64,000 nucleotides of DNA from JACJWR01 sp964474045 (GCA_964474045.1 CAYYRC010000003.1:1-64000); one strand, 5' to 3'. Counted from the stretch's first letter, positions 26,030-34,516 are shown. Numbers and translations: made by a program. The notes: generated from the letters alone by a model not told the origin.

Positions 26030-26950
26030 GTGACACCTCCCACGCCGACAACGACCGGGGCTGCCAAGTCACGGCTGCCGACGATCGGGGGAGTCGGGAA
26101 GGTGGTCGTCGACCAGCTCCTCCGCTGCCACCACCAGCCGCAACCCGACGGCCACCAGCACGCCACGAGGCTCGTAACTGCCGGGGGAGCAGTGGCCAAC
26201 ATGACGGGGAATGTGGCGGCACATGGGTTCCGCTCGATCTTGGCGGGCTGGGCGGGAGCGGACGACGGAAGCCAGGCGGTGCTCGCGCAACTGGCCGGGT
26301 TGGGCGTCGAGCTTCGCGTGGTGCGCCGCGGGCGGGCACCTTTGGCGACCGTGCTGGCCTGGGGCGGTGATAGGTCGATGCTCGTCGACCAGGGCGATTT
26401 GCGCGGGCTCGCCGCGGATGTCAGCAGGGGTTGGCTCGAGGGTCTCGACGTCGTCCACATCAACGGGTACGACCTTCTGGACTACGGCTGGCCGGAGGTC
26501 ATGTTCGGTGTCGTCGAGCTGGCACGCGAGCAGGGCATCGCGGTGAGCGTGGACACGCCGAGCGCGGCGCGCATGCAGGCACAGGGGGTGGAGTCGTACC
26601 GGGCCTCGCTGGCCCGGGTCGCCCCAGACGTGCTGTTCGCGAACGCGGCCGAGGCGGCGACGCTGGGATTGTCGACAAGGCGGCCGCCGCCTGAGTGGGC
26701 AGGTCTGGCGATCGTGCACGCAGGTATCGCGCCGACTGCGGTGTGCTCGAGGGACCTCGTCGAGTCGTTCGCAGTTCGCGGGGTCGTCAGCAATCCGGAG
26801 ACCACGGGTTGCGGCGATGCCTTCGCAGCGGGCTTCCTGACTGCCTGGGCCCAGGGGCACGAGCTGGGGGAGGCGGTGGGGCGAGGACATGCCTGGGCGG
26901 CCGAGATCGCGGCCGTCGTCGGGGCCCAACCCGGCGGGCCGCCGGCCTAG
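26030..26950 (+). CDS. PfkB family carbohydrate kinase
   Basis: A 306-residue ribokinase-like sugar kinase. The N-terminal GGVGKVVVDQLL and GGAVANMTGNVAAHG match the substrate-binding part. The second PfkB signature is present as ETTGCGDAFAAGFLTAW, which carries the catalytic Asp and the anion hole. The lid and ATP-binding middle are somewhat shortened. The sugar is unknown. It diverges from the borosin-like gene, and the stop codon is the first unit of an 8-bp tandem repeat. Confidence 0.85.
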   Translation: MTPPTPTTTGAAKSRLPTIGGVGKVVVDQLLRCHHQPQPDGHQHATRLVTAGGAVANMTGNVAAHGFRSILAGWAGADDGSQAVLAQLAGLGVELRVVRRGRAPLATVLAWGGDRSMLVDQGDLRGLAADVSRGWLEGLDVVHINGYDLLDYGWPEVMFGVVELAREQGIAVSVDTPSAARMQAQGVESYRASLARVAPDVLFANAAEAATLGLSTRRPPPEWAGLAIVHAGIAPTAVCSRDLVESFAVRGVVSNPETTGCGDAFAAGFLTAWAQGHELGEAVGRGHAWAAEIAAVVGAQPGGPPA

Positions 26951-26972
26951 CGGCCTAGCGGCCTAGCGGCCT
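26943..26972 (+). repeat. 8-bp tandem repeat at the PfkB stop
   Basis: About 3.6 units of CGGCCTAG. The unit length shifts frame each time, and CTAG is palindromic, so the array places TAG in all three frames on both strands. The first TAG is the PfkB stop codon. Confidence 0.85.
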
Positions 26973-27000
26973 TCCAGGGCAGCGCACTCCGAATCGACCC

Positions 27001-27858
27001 TCAGCCAGCGCGGCCGACGGCGATCACCTGAGAGTTCAGCGCCAGCAGCCGACCGTCGGGGGTCCACAGTTCCCGCGACTCCGTCAGGTAGCCCTGCTGA
27101 CCTGCGATCCCGCGGCCGATGTGCCAGAGGCCTCGTTGCCACAGCTCCCGGCTAGTTGGTTCGGCGGCCACGGCCGCCCCGGGCTCCGGCCGGGCAGGCG
27201 GACAGGGGAACGACAGCGAGAAGTCGAGCGTGGCCACTGGCGGGATGCCCTCCGGCCCGAGTGCGGCGCCGTCGATGCCAGTGATCGACACTGTCCACCA
27301 CGCATCTGCCAGCGCCGCGATGACCGCCGGGGTGAGGGTGTCGGTGGATTCCTCGCCAAGGCTGATCCAACCTGTGGCCAGCAGATTCCGGGCGCCCGAG
27401 AACGGAAAGCCGGCCACCGGCGAGAAGACCAGCTGGGAGGCGAACTCGGGCGCCGGGGGAGTCGGCAGCTCGACGCGCTGGGCCCCCGGCTCCGGTTGCG
27501 GGTCGGGCGCACCCGGTGCGACGTCAGCGACCGCGGTGCCCGCTCGCGGCACCCCGAACACGACCACCGCCCGCGTGAGCAGATCGTCGTCGGGACCGGT
27601 CAGGGTCACCTCGCGGGCGAGCGTGGCCCGACCCCGCCGCAAGTCCCGCACCTCGCACAACACCTCACCCGCCAGCACCGGCCCGAGCATCGCGATCCAG
27701 AGGCTCCGCGGCGCCAGCCGCGGGTCTGGCAGGTCAGCGGTCGCGGCGGTCACGACCTGGCCGGCAACGAGGCCGCCCCAGGCCCCGCGTCCCTGCCGCC
27801 AGCCCGGCGGCACCTGCCAGATTCGCTCAGTGGTCCACAGCTGAGACAGGTTCACCAT
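27001..27858 (-). CDS. TesB-like acyl-CoA thioesterase family protein
   Basis: A 285-residue double-hotdog protein. The first half has GRGAWGGLVAGQVVTAA, comparable to the TesB substrate site, and the second has LATGWISLGEE, VIAALADAWW and TLDFSLSFP, the usual C-terminal hotdog region. GYLTESRELWTPDGRLLALNSQ is the conserved ending. It probably hydrolyses an acyl-CoA; chain length is unknown. ATG 27858 is used. A GTG two codons upstream at 27864 is equally possible because no Shine-Dalgarno is visible. Confidence 0.83.
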   Translation of the reverse strand: MVNLSQLWTTERIWQVPPGWRQGRGAWGGLVAGQVVTAATADLPDPRLAPRSLWIAMLGPVLAGEVLCEVRDLRRGRATLAREVTLTGPDDDLLTRAVVVFGVPRAGTAVADVAPGAPDPQPEPGAQRVELPTPPAPEFASQLVFSPVAGFPFSGARNLLATGWISLGEESTDTLTPAVIAALADAWWTVSITGIDGAALGPEGIPPVATLDFSLSFPCPPARPEPGAAVAAEPTSRELWQRGLWHIGRGIAGQQGYLTESRELWTPDGRLLALNSQVIAVGRAG

Positions 27859-27912
27859 GCCCACGAGCCTAGTGACGGTTGCCCGTCAGGCGATGGCCGC
27901 CGCGGGCCTACC

Positions 27913-27918
27913 TACACT
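27913..27918 (+). promoter_or_regulatory. -10 box, DUF2252 gene
   Basis: TACACT ends 6 nt before ATG 27925 and rejects the very long open frame running upstream through the thioesterase gene. Confidence 0.6.
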
Positions 27919-27924
27919 TCGTCC

Positions 27925-29325
27925 ATGGTCGACGACAGCCTGCGCACCCCGCACCCGCCCGCCGCAGAGCGCCGCGCCGCCGGCAAGGCCGTGCGCAAGC
28001 GCGTCCCGCGCAGTTCGCACGGGGACTGGACGCCCCCCGCCGGTCGGCCAGACCCGGTGGAGTGGATGCGCGCAACGAGCGAGGGGCGCCTGCCCGACTA
28101 CATCGGCGTGCGGGTCGGGCGGATGACCGTCAGCCCTTTCACCTTCCTGCGCGGGGCCGCGGACCTCATGGCGCAGGACCTCGTCGGTTCGCCGCACAGC
28201 GGGATCTACACGACGCTGATCGGCGACGCGCACCTGGCCAACTTCGGTTTCTACGCCAGCCCCGAGCGCCATCTGATGCTCGACGTCAACGACTTCGACC
28301 AGGCTGCGCCAGGTCCGTGGGAATGGGATTTGAAGCGCTTGGCGGCCAGCCTGGTCGTGGCCGCACGGCACAACGGCCTTCCCGACGATGTCGGGCGCGC
28401 CGCGGTGAGGGCGTCGATCTCGGCCTATGCCACAGCCATCGACGCGGCCGCGAACGAGGGGACCCTACCGTTCAACCTCGACGTCTTCACCGTCGACCGC
28501 CTACGCAAGATTGCGCGCAAGACCGCGATCGCCGACGAGGTCGCGCTCGCCGAGACCAAGGCGCGTCGCAAGACCCACGCGAGCTCCATGCCCAAGTTCA
28601 CCGGCCGGGGCGCGCAGGGGGATCTGCGCATGATCGACTCGCCGCCGCTGATGGTGGACGTCTTCGATTCCGAGCCGGCCGTGGTCGGGGCAACCGAAGA
28701 CCAGATCGTCGATGCCCTGGACGCCTACGTTGAGACGCTGCCCTACAACTGGCAGCGGGTGCTGCGCTCCTACACCTTCCGCGACTCGGCCTACCGCGTC
28801 ACCGGGGTGGGCAGCGCGGGCCTGCGGACCTACGTCGCGCTGCTGACCGGCAAGGACGACGACGACGCCGTCTTCCTGCAGCTGAAGGAGGCGGGCCCGT
28901 CGGTGCTCGACGGTCGCGCAGACGGGCCCATCAGCCGCCACGCGCACAACGGCCGCCGGGTGGTCGCCTACCAGCAGCGCAGCCAGGCCGCCAGTGACCC
29001 GCTACTGGGATGGACCCAGATGGAAGGGCGCGACTACTACGTGCGACAGCTCCGTGACATGAAGGGCGACATCCCAACGGAGTCCCTGGACGGCGTCGAG
29101 ATGCCGCTGTACGCCCGGCTGTGCGGCGCGCTGCTGGCCAGGGCACACGCGCGCGCCGGAGACGCGGCCGCGATCAGCGGCTACCTGGGCGGCGGGGGCG
29201 CGCTGGGGGACTCGATCGCCGAGTTCGGCGTCAGGTACGCCGACCAGACCGAGCACGACTGGCGCGCTGTGCTGGACGCCGCACTCGCCGGCGAGCTGCC
29301 GTACGTCCCCGACGAGCGCGAGTAG
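27925..29325 (+). CDS. DUF2252 family protein (kinase-like fold)
   Basis: A 466-residue cytosolic protein of the DUF2252 family. Diagnostic motifs are TFLRGAADLM, IGDAHLANFGFY and LDVNDFDQAAPGPWEWDLKRLA, followed by GVGSAGLRTYVALL and LQLKEAGPSVL. The GDAHLxNFG and DxNDFDxA pairs resemble catalytic and metal-binding loops of aminoglycoside-phosphotransferase-like kinases, so a phosphotransfer function is plausible but unproven. It is common in actinobacteria, with no pathway assigned. Monocistronic. Confidence 0.92.
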   Translation: MVDDSLRTPHPPAAERRAAGKAVRKRVPRSSHGDWTPPAGRPDPVEWMRATSEGRLPDYIGVRVGRMTVSPFTFLRGAADLMAQDLVGSPHSGIYTTLIGDAHLANFGFYASPERHLMLDVNDFDQAAPGPWEWDLKRLAASLVVAARHNGLPDDVGRAAVRASISAYATAIDAAANEGTLPFNLDVFTVDRLRKIARKTAIADEVALAETKARRKTHASSMPKFTGRGAQGDLRMIDSPPLMVDVFDSEPAVVGATEDQIVDALDAYVETLPYNWQRVLRSYTFRDSAYRVTGVGSAGLRTYVALLTGKDDDDAVFLQLKEAGPSVLDGRADGPISRHAHNGRRVVAYQQRSQAASDPLLGWTQMEGRDYYVRQLRDMKGDIPTESLDGVEMPLYARLCGALLARAHARAGDAAAISGYLGGGGALGDSIAEFGVRYADQTEHDWRAVLDAALAGELPYVPDERE

Positions 29326-29348
29326 CGCAGAGGGTGCGGCGGGCGGCG

Positions 29349-30200
29349 TCAGGGCCGTGCCGTCAGCAGCACCTGGGCCGAGTCTGGGATGCCGCTGCGG
29401 TCGGTCAGGGCGGGGTCGGCCATGTAGGCCCGGATGATCGCCGCCAGCTCGTCGGGGTGCGAGAAGTTGATGGCATGCGCTGCCTTCGGCAGGCGCACCG
29501 CGGTCACGTTCCCCCGAGTCTCGAACGCCTCCCGCATGGCCTGCATGCGAGCCTCACTGGGCAGCAGCGGATCGCGCCCGCCCGTCACGAACAGCATCGG
29601 GAGGTCGAGGTCCCGCAGCATCCGGACCGACTGGATGGTGGTCATGAGCACGAACATCCGCCAGGCGTTGAGCGTCCCGAAGCGGGAGTAGGCGCGCAGC
29701 GCGACCGGCAGCAGCGAAGGCGGCTCCAGGAAGCCATCGAGCGACATGTTCCACAAGGCTCTGGAGAGCGGACGCTGGCTGGGGCCGCCGGCAGGGGCCA
29801 CCATGATCGCTCGGTCGATCCGGTCGGGGTGGCGGATGGCCAGCCGGGAGATCACCGGACAGCCCATCGAGTTGCCGACGAAGGTCGCACGCTCGATTCC
29901 GAGGTCGTCGAGGAAGCCGACGAGGGCGTCGCCGAGCTCGTACAGGCCCAGCGGCGTCGGCGGCCCCGCGCTGCGCCCGTGGCCGGGCAAGTCCGGGACG
30001 TAGGTGGCGAAGGAGTCGGCCAGCTTGGCGGCGGTTGGCAGCAGCACATCGCCAGAGATCGCGAAGCCGTGCACATGCACCATGGGCGGGGCGTCCGGAC
30101 CGGGGGACGCGAACCGGTAGAACAGCCCGCCCGAGCCTCCGGCTGCGCCCGGGCCCCCGGCGGCGTCCCGACGTCCGGGTGCGGCCTCGCTATCGGTCAC
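29349..30200 (-). CDS. Alpha/beta hydrolase
   Basis: A 283-residue hydrolase. The catalytic triad is visible: Ser111 in FVGNSMGCPV (nucleophile elbow), Asp210 in VTGGRDPLLP and His242 in AAHAINFSHP. The oxyanion-hole motif VHVHGFAISG is near residue 44. A GTG start preceded by GGGAGG six bases upstream is chosen; the frame continues to 30506 with no supporting features. The ester, amide or C-C substrate is unknown. Confidence 0.9.
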   Translation of the reverse strand: MTDSEAAPGRRDAAGGPGAAGGSGGLFYRFASPGPDAPPMVHVHGFAISGDVLLPTAAKLADSFATYVPDLPGHGRSAGPPTPLGLYELGDALVGFLDDLGIERATFVGNSMGCPVISRLAIRHPDRIDRAIMVAPAGGPSQRPLSRALWNMSLDGFLEPPSLLPVALRAYSRFGTLNAWRMFVLMTTIQSVRMLRDLDLPMLFVTGGRDPLLPSEARMQAMREAFETRGNVTAVRLPKAAHAINFSHPDELAAIIRAYMADPALTDRSGIPDSAQVLLTARP

Positions 30201-30333
30201 GCCCCGCCTCCCTTCGTGGGCAGATGCTAGCTCCCCGGCTGCCCGTCCCGTCGCCCATCCGCCGTCGTGCCGACGCAACGCGACGAACGACACACCATGC
30301 GGGCACCGCCATTGCGCATCGCTGGGGCCGTGC

Positions 30334-30339
30334 GATTCT
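30334..30339 (+). promoter_or_regulatory. -10 box, GNAT gene
   Basis: GATTCT, preceded by TGC like an extended -10, ends 6 nt before the ATG at 30346. Confidence 0.4.
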
Positions 30340-30345
30340 GCTGGT

Positions 30346-31074
30346 ATGGACATGCCCTCGTCGTCGCAGTCGCTGTTGCGCACCGCCCGATCAGCCGCCG
30401 GGCGGCTGGCCCACAGCGCCGCCGGACTTGGCGCGGGAGTCGCCGACATCACCGGCGACCTGCGAACCTCGTCGCTCGCCATCACCGGGCCCGGGGTGGC
30501 GGTCAAGGGACGGTTCTACCCGGTGCGGACGCTGGCCGCGGAGGACACCGAGACGCTGCTGGACTTCCTGCAGAACGGCATGAGCGAGGAGAGCCGACGA
30601 CTGCGGTTCATGACCGCCATGCCGTCGGTCCCGGAGTCCGCGGCCGCCTGGTTGGCGGATCGGGACGGCGAGAGCCGGGTGGCGCTGGCAGCCCTCGACC
30701 CCGACGATCCGCAGCGACTGGCGGCCGTCGTGGAGTACGCCCTGCTGCCCTCCGGCGAGTCGCCGGAAGTGGCCTTCGCCGTCGCCGACCGCTTCCAGGG
30801 CAAGGGGCTGGGATCGACGCTGCTGGCCATGCTCGCCACCATGTCTGTGGCCGCGGGTCAGCCCGAGTGGAGCTGCGACGTGCTGGCGGACAACCCCGGC
30901 CCCATGCACATCCTGGCCAAGGTCGGCACCGTGCACCCCGGCGACGTCGTGCGCGGGGTGCGGCACGTCACCGTGGAGCTGGAGCCGACGCTGCTCTTCG
31001 GGGCCTCGGCGCGCGAACCCACCGTGGCCGTCACGCGGTGGCGCCGGCGGCGCTCGGGGGCAACGGCTCCGTGA
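30346..31074 (+). CDS. GNAT family N-acetyltransferase
   Basis: A 242-residue protein with an acetyl-CoA-dependent acyltransferase domain at about residues 55-180. Motif A is VADRFQGKGLGSTLL, which binds the CoA pyrophosphate. ALAALDPDDPQRLAAVVEYALL is the preceding strand pair. The N-terminal 50 residues are an unassigned extension. It looks like the GNAT domains found in actinobacterial protein lysine acetyltransferases (PatA/Pat-like), but no cyclic-nucleotide domain is present. It overlaps the convergent regulator gene by 44 bases. Confidence 0.85.
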   Translation: MDMPSSSQSLLRTARSAAGRLAHSAAGLGAGVADITGDLRTSSLAITGPGVAVKGRFYPVRTLAAEDTETLLDFLQNGMSEESRRLRFMTAMPSVPESAAAWLADRDGESRVALAALDPDDPQRLAAVVEYALLPSGESPEVAFAVADRFQGKGLGSTLLAMLATMSVAAGQPEWSCDVLADNPGPMHILAKVGTVHPGDVVRGVRHVTVELEPTLLFGASAREPTVAVTRWRRRRSGATAP

Positions 31075-31360
31075 ACGTCGCCAGCAGCTCGCCCACGGTG
31101 TGGTCGGCCTCGTCGGGGTGGCGCAGCGGGAGTGCGGTGTTGATGGCGTAGCTGTTGCGCCGCCCCACCCGGTGGATCGTGATGTAGCCGTACTCGGCCA
31201 GGTCATGCACGATGCCCTGGGCCGCCCGCTCCGTGATGCCGACCCCGGCTGCGATTTCGCGCATGACCGGGTCCGGGTGCCGTGCGAGGTAGACCAGCAC
31301 GTGTCCGTGGTTGGACAGCAGGGTCCAGGGTCGCCGGGAACCGGCCGCTTCGATCGTCAT
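31031..31360 (-). CDS. MarR/winged-helix transcriptional regulator
   Basis: A 109-residue DNA-binding protein. The winged helix covers residues 10-75: WTLLSNHGHVLVYLARHPDPVMREIAAGVGITERAAQGIVHDLAEYGYI, with ITERAAQGIVHDL the recognition helix, then a basic wing with VGRRNSYAIN. It is divergent from terC across 82 bases that carry an inverted repeat, so it may control terC and itself. The effector is unknown. Confidence 0.85.
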   Translation of the reverse strand: MTIEAAGSRRPWTLLSNHGHVLVYLARHPDPVMREIAAGVGITERAAQGIVHDLAEYGYITIHRVGRRNSYAINTALPLRHPDEADHTVGELLATFTEPLPPSAAGATA

Positions 31361-31367
31361 GGGAGGA

Positions 31368-31373
31368 ATCCTA
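31368..31373 (-). promoter_or_regulatory. -10 box, winged-helix regulator gene
   Basis: TAGGAT on the minus strand ends 7 nt before the ATG at 31360. Confidence 0.55.
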
Positions 31374-31395
31374 CCCCATTAGCGGAATACGTTTT

Positions 31396-31413
31396 CATGA
31401 ACTATGGTTCGTG
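31396..31413. promoter_or_regulatory. Candidate operator between the regulator and terC
   Basis: CATGAAC-TATG-GTTCGTG is a near-perfect inverted repeat (one G-T mismatch per arm) in the divergent region, placed where it would overlap the terC promoter. The neighbouring winged-helix regulator is the obvious binder. This is inference from position and symmetry only. Confidence 0.45.
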
Positions 31414-31442
31414 TATTCACATCCGCTGTGAGGGAGACTTCC

Positions 31443-32525
31443 GTGAACGTACCGCTTTGGGCCTGGCTCGCCGTGCTCGCCGGCATCCTTGTGATGCTGG
31501 CCATCGACCTGTTCGCCCACCGCCGCGCCCACGTCATCGGGGTGCGGGAGGCGGCCGCCTGGTCCGCGTTCTGGGTGGCGCTGGGCGTCGGCTTCGGCGC
31601 GCTCATCTGGACGGTCTACGGCGCCGAGTTCGGCGCGCAGTACTTCTCCGGCTACGTCATCGAGAAGTCGCTGTCCGTCGACAACGTGTTCATCTGGGCC
31701 ATCATCTTCGGCTACTTCGCGGTGCCGCGGCAGTACCAGCACCGGGTGCTGTTCTACGGCGTGGTCGGTGCGCTGGTCTTCCGCGGCGCCATGATCGCCG
31801 CCGGGTCGGCGCTGCTGGGCAGCTTCGCCTGGCTGGTCTACGTGTTCGGCGCCTTCCTCATCCTCACCGGAATCAAGATGCTGCGCCAGCGCGACGAGCA
31901 CGCCGACCTATCCAAGTCCCGCATCCTGCGCTGGTTCCGCAGCCGCGTCCCGCACACCGACGGGTTCCGGGGGCAGCGCTTCTGGGTCCGCGAGGGTGGC
32001 GTGCTGCTGGCGACGCCGCTGCTCAGCGTGCTCGTGATGATCGAGCTGACCGACGTCATCTTCGCCGTGGACAGCATCCCGGCGATCTTCGCGGTCACCC
32101 AGGAGCCGTTCCTGGTCTTCACCGCCAACGCCTTCGCCATCCTGGGGCTGCGCGCGCTGTACTTCCTGCTGGCGGACCTGATGGACCGTTTCGTCTACCT
32201 CAAGACCGGGCTAGCCATCGTGCTGCTCTGGGTGGGCGCCAAGATGATGCTCCACATCTGGGACGTCAAGGTCCCCACGCTGGTGAGCCTGGGCGTGGTG
32301 GTCGCCATCATCGGGGCCAGCGTGCTGCTGAGCCTGCGCGCCACCCGGCCTGAACGGCAGGCGGCCGCGGTGGGTCGGGCGGCGAGCGGCGGGGAGGCGG
32401 CAGACGGCGGGCAAGCGGAGGCCGCGACGGCGTTGGACGGGTCGCCATCGGACCGACCTGTGCCCGTGGACGCCTCCGGCGCGCAGCCCGGGCCGCGCGA
32501 CCAAGGCACCGCGGCAGATCGCTGA
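31443..32525 (+). CDS. TerC family integral membrane protein
   Basis: A 360-residue membrane protein with seven or eight hydrophobic helices. The TerC signatures are GYVIEKSLSVDNVFIWAII and LVMIELTDVIFAVDSIPAI, whose acidic residues are thought to handle metal ions. TerC proteins are linked to tellurite resistance and to manganese export. A hydrophilic Ala/Gly/Glu-rich tail follows residue 300. The GTG at 31443 with GGGAG upstream is preferred over an ATG at 31404, which lies inside the candidate operator. Confidence 0.9.
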   Translation: MNVPLWAWLAVLAGILVMLAIDLFAHRRAHVIGVREAAAWSAFWVALGVGFGALIWTVYGAEFGAQYFSGYVIEKSLSVDNVFIWAIIFGYFAVPRQYQHRVLFYGVVGALVFRGAMIAAGSALLGSFAWLVYVFGAFLILTGIKMLRQRDEHADLSKSRILRWFRSRVPHTDGFRGQRFWVREGGVLLATPLLSVLVMIELTDVIFAVDSIPAIFAVTQEPFLVFTANAFAILGLRALYFLLADLMDRFVYLKTGLAIVLLWVGAKMMLHIWDVKVPTLVSLGVVVAIIGASVLLSLRATRPERQAAAVGRAASGGEAADGGQAEAATALDGSPSDRPVPVDASGAQPGPRDQGTAADR

Positions 32526-32627
32526 GAGGTGGGGGTGGTCTCCGGGCCCCGGCGCCCACCCCCACCGGCCGCAGCTACCGGCCGGCAAGGCGGTACGGTC
32601 TGCGAAGGCATGGGAAGGAGCGGGGCG

Positions 32628-33599
32628 ATGACGGTCGCGGTCACGGGGGCGGCAGGCCATGTGGGCACCAATCTGGTCGCCGCCTTGACCGCGGCGGGTC
32701 AGCAGGTCCGGGTCATCGATCGCCGCGAACCCCCGGCTCCACCGTCGGACGGGGTGGATTGGGTAGTGGCCGATGTCCGCGACCAGGCTGCGATGACCGT
32801 CGCCCTGCAGGACATCGACGTCGTGTACCACCTGGCTGCGGTGATCTCGGTGGCTGGTCCGATGTCTGGCCTGGTGGACAGCGTCAACATCGACGGGGTC
32901 CGCGCCACCGCCCGAGCTGCTCTCACCTCAGGGGTGCGGCGGTTCGTGCAGTGCTCGTCGGTGCACGCCTACGACCTCATGGCCTGCCGGGGTGCGGTGG
33001 TCAACGAGGATTCACCCCGCTCGCTCGACCCCAGGGTGCCGGCGTACGACAGGTCCAAGGCGGCCGGCGAGATGGTGCTGAGGCAGGTCGTCGACGATGG
33101 CCTGAACGCGGTGATCATCAACCCGACGGGGGTGGTGGGCCCGCTCGATCCCGAGCCCTCCCGGATGGGTGTGGTGCTGCGGGCGATCGCCGCGGGGCGT
33201 CTGCCGGCGACGATCCGGGGGAGCTTCGACTGGGTCGATGTGCGTGACGTCGTCGCAGCGCTGATCGCAGCCTCGGAACTGGGCGCGGTCGGCGAGAACT
33301 ACCTGATCGGCGGCGATTCGGCGACGGTGGCCGAGATCGCGGACCTGGCGGCGGGCGTCACCGATGCGCGCCGGCCGGCCGTGGAGCTGCCCATGTGGCT
33401 CGCTCGCCTGTTCACCCCGGTGGGCGACGCGGTGGCCCGGCGTTACCCGCATCCGATGCTCTACACGACCGACACGCTCAACGCCCTGGCCAGCGAGCCC
33501 GACATCGACCACTCGAAAGCCACGACGGTCCTCGGCCACGAGCCGCGGCCGCTAGCACGGACGGTCACTGAGCTGGTGCACTCGCTGCGTGCCGCGTGA
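32628..33599 (+). CDS. NAD-dependent epimerase/dehydratase (extended SDR)
   Basis: A 323-residue Rossmann-fold protein. Motifs are VTGAAGHVGTNLV for nucleotide binding, VYHLAAVISV, the active-site Ser in VQCSSVHAYD and YDRSKAAGE with the catalytic Tyr and Lys. It resembles the 3-beta-HSD and UDP-glucose-epimerase-like branch. ATG 32628 follows GGAAGGAG at a spacing of 7; a second ATG lies six codons upstream. The stop overlaps the macro-domain start as GTGA, so it heads a coupled three-gene operon. Confidence 0.88.
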   Translation: MTVAVTGAAGHVGTNLVAALTAAGQQVRVIDRREPPAPPSDGVDWVVADVRDQAAMTVALQDIDVVYHLAAVISVAGPMSGLVDSVNIDGVRATARAALTSGVRRFVQCSSVHAYDLMACRGAVVNEDSPRSLDPRVPAYDRSKAAGEMVLRQVVDDGLNAVIINPTGVVGPLDPEPSRMGVVLRAIAAGRLPATIRGSFDWVDVRDVVAALIAASELGAVGENYLIGGDSATVAEIADLAAGVTDARRPAVELPMWLARLFTPVGDAVARRYPHPMLYTTDTLNALASEPDIDHSKATTVLGHEPRPLARTVTELVHSLRAA

Positions 33600-34150
33600 A
33601 GGCGGCGAGGAGCACGGCGGCCGCCGGCGCCACCATCGTGGTGGTGCGCGGCGACATCACCACCCGGGCGGTTGATGCCATCGTCAACGCCGCCAACCCC
33701 GGGCTGCGTCCAGGCGGCGGCGTGTGTGGCGCGATCCACCGAGCTGCCGGGCCCCGCCTCGCCGAGGCGTGCGCCCAGATCGGGGGTTGCCCCACCGGGG
33801 ACGCGGCGACCACCCCCGGCTTCGATCTGCCCGCCGACTGGGTGATCCACGCTGTGGGTCCGGTCTGGTTCGGGGGGACTGCGGGCGAGGGGGAGGTGCT
33901 CGGGGACTGTTACCGGGCGATCCTGCGCGAGGCCGATGTCAAGGGCCTGCGCAGCGTCGCGATCCCCGCTATCAGCACCGGCATCTACGGCTTCCCGCTG
34001 TCCGATGCATGCCGCATTGCCGTACAGGCCCTGCGGGCGGGACTGCCCGCGTCGGGGGTCGAGTTGGTCGAGCTGGTGGCCTTCGACTGGGCCACCGAGG
34101 CAGCTCTGCGCGACGCCCTGGCAGATCGCACGCAGGGGCCCCTGCGGTGA
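33596..34150 (+). CDS. Macro domain protein (ADP-ribose-binding hydrolase)
   Basis: A 184-residue single macro domain. VRGDITTRAVDAIVNAANPGLRPGGGVCGAIH is the canonical ADP-ribose loop with the catalytic Asn and the glycine-rich segment, and AIPAISTGIYGFPL is the phosphate-binding loop. Bacterial relatives remove O-acetyl or ADP-ribosyl groups. It starts at a GTG overlapping the upstream SDR stop and ends in a GTGA overlap with the DUF1905 gene. Confidence 0.93.
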   Translation: MKAARSTAAAGATIVVVRGDITTRAVDAIVNAANPGLRPGGGVCGAIHRAAGPRLAEACAQIGGCPTGDAATTPGFDLPADWVIHAVGPVWFGGTAGEGEVLGDCYRAILREADVKGLRSVAIPAISTGIYGFPLSDACRIAVQALRAGLPASGVELVELVAFDWATEAALRDALADRTQGPLR

Positions 34151-34452
34151 CGTGGCATCGCTTCATCGCCAGCCTGTGGGTCTGGGATGCCCGGCGGGCG
34201 GATACCTGGACGTTCGTCACGCTCCCGCCCGACTCCAGCGCCGCGGTCGAGGATGAGGCCCTGGCGCGGGGTCCGCGGAAGGGCTTCGGCTCGGTGCGGG
34301 TACAGGTGCGCCTGGGCGGGTCGACGTGGACGACCTCGGTCTTCCCCGACGCCGCGTCGCAGTGCTACGTGCTGCCGATCAAGAAGGCGGTGCGCAAGGC
34401 CGAGGGGATCGATGCCGGCGACGAGGTCGCGGTTGAGGTGCAAGTGGTGTGA
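34147..34452 (+). CDS. DUF1905 family protein
   Basis: A 101-residue beta-rich protein of the DUF1905 family (ASLWVWDARRADTWTFVTLP, then GFGSVRVQVRLGGSTWTTSVFP and YVLPIKKAVRKAEGIDAGDEV). The biochemical role is unknown; relatives are often fused to DUF1801-like or OmdA-like domains. It begins at a GTG that overlaps the macro-domain stop by four bases. Confidence 0.88.
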   Translation: MTWHRFIASLWVWDARRADTWTFVTLPPDSSAAVEDEALARGPRKGFGSVRVQVRLGGSTWTTSVFPDAASQCYVLPIKKAVRKAEGIDAGDEVAVEVQVV

Positions 34453-34510
34453 CGGTGTCCTCGGCGGACTCGACACGACCACATCGGAATTGAGCGCGGC
34501 GGATTTCGGC

Positions 34511-34516
34511 TAGGGT
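34511..34516 (+). promoter_or_regulatory. -10 box, membrane-protein gene at 34523
   Basis: TAGGGT ends 6 nt before the ATG at 34523. Confidence 0.6.

Noticed and set aside
27121..27924. 268-codon N-terminal extension of the DUF2252 protein
   Set aside because: It runs antisense through the thioesterase gene; the -10 box at 27913 and family similarity place the start at 27925.
31361..31442. Manganese (yybP-ykoY) riboswitch before terC
   Set aside because: The divergent gap is 82 bases, too short, and lacks the conserved paired loops.
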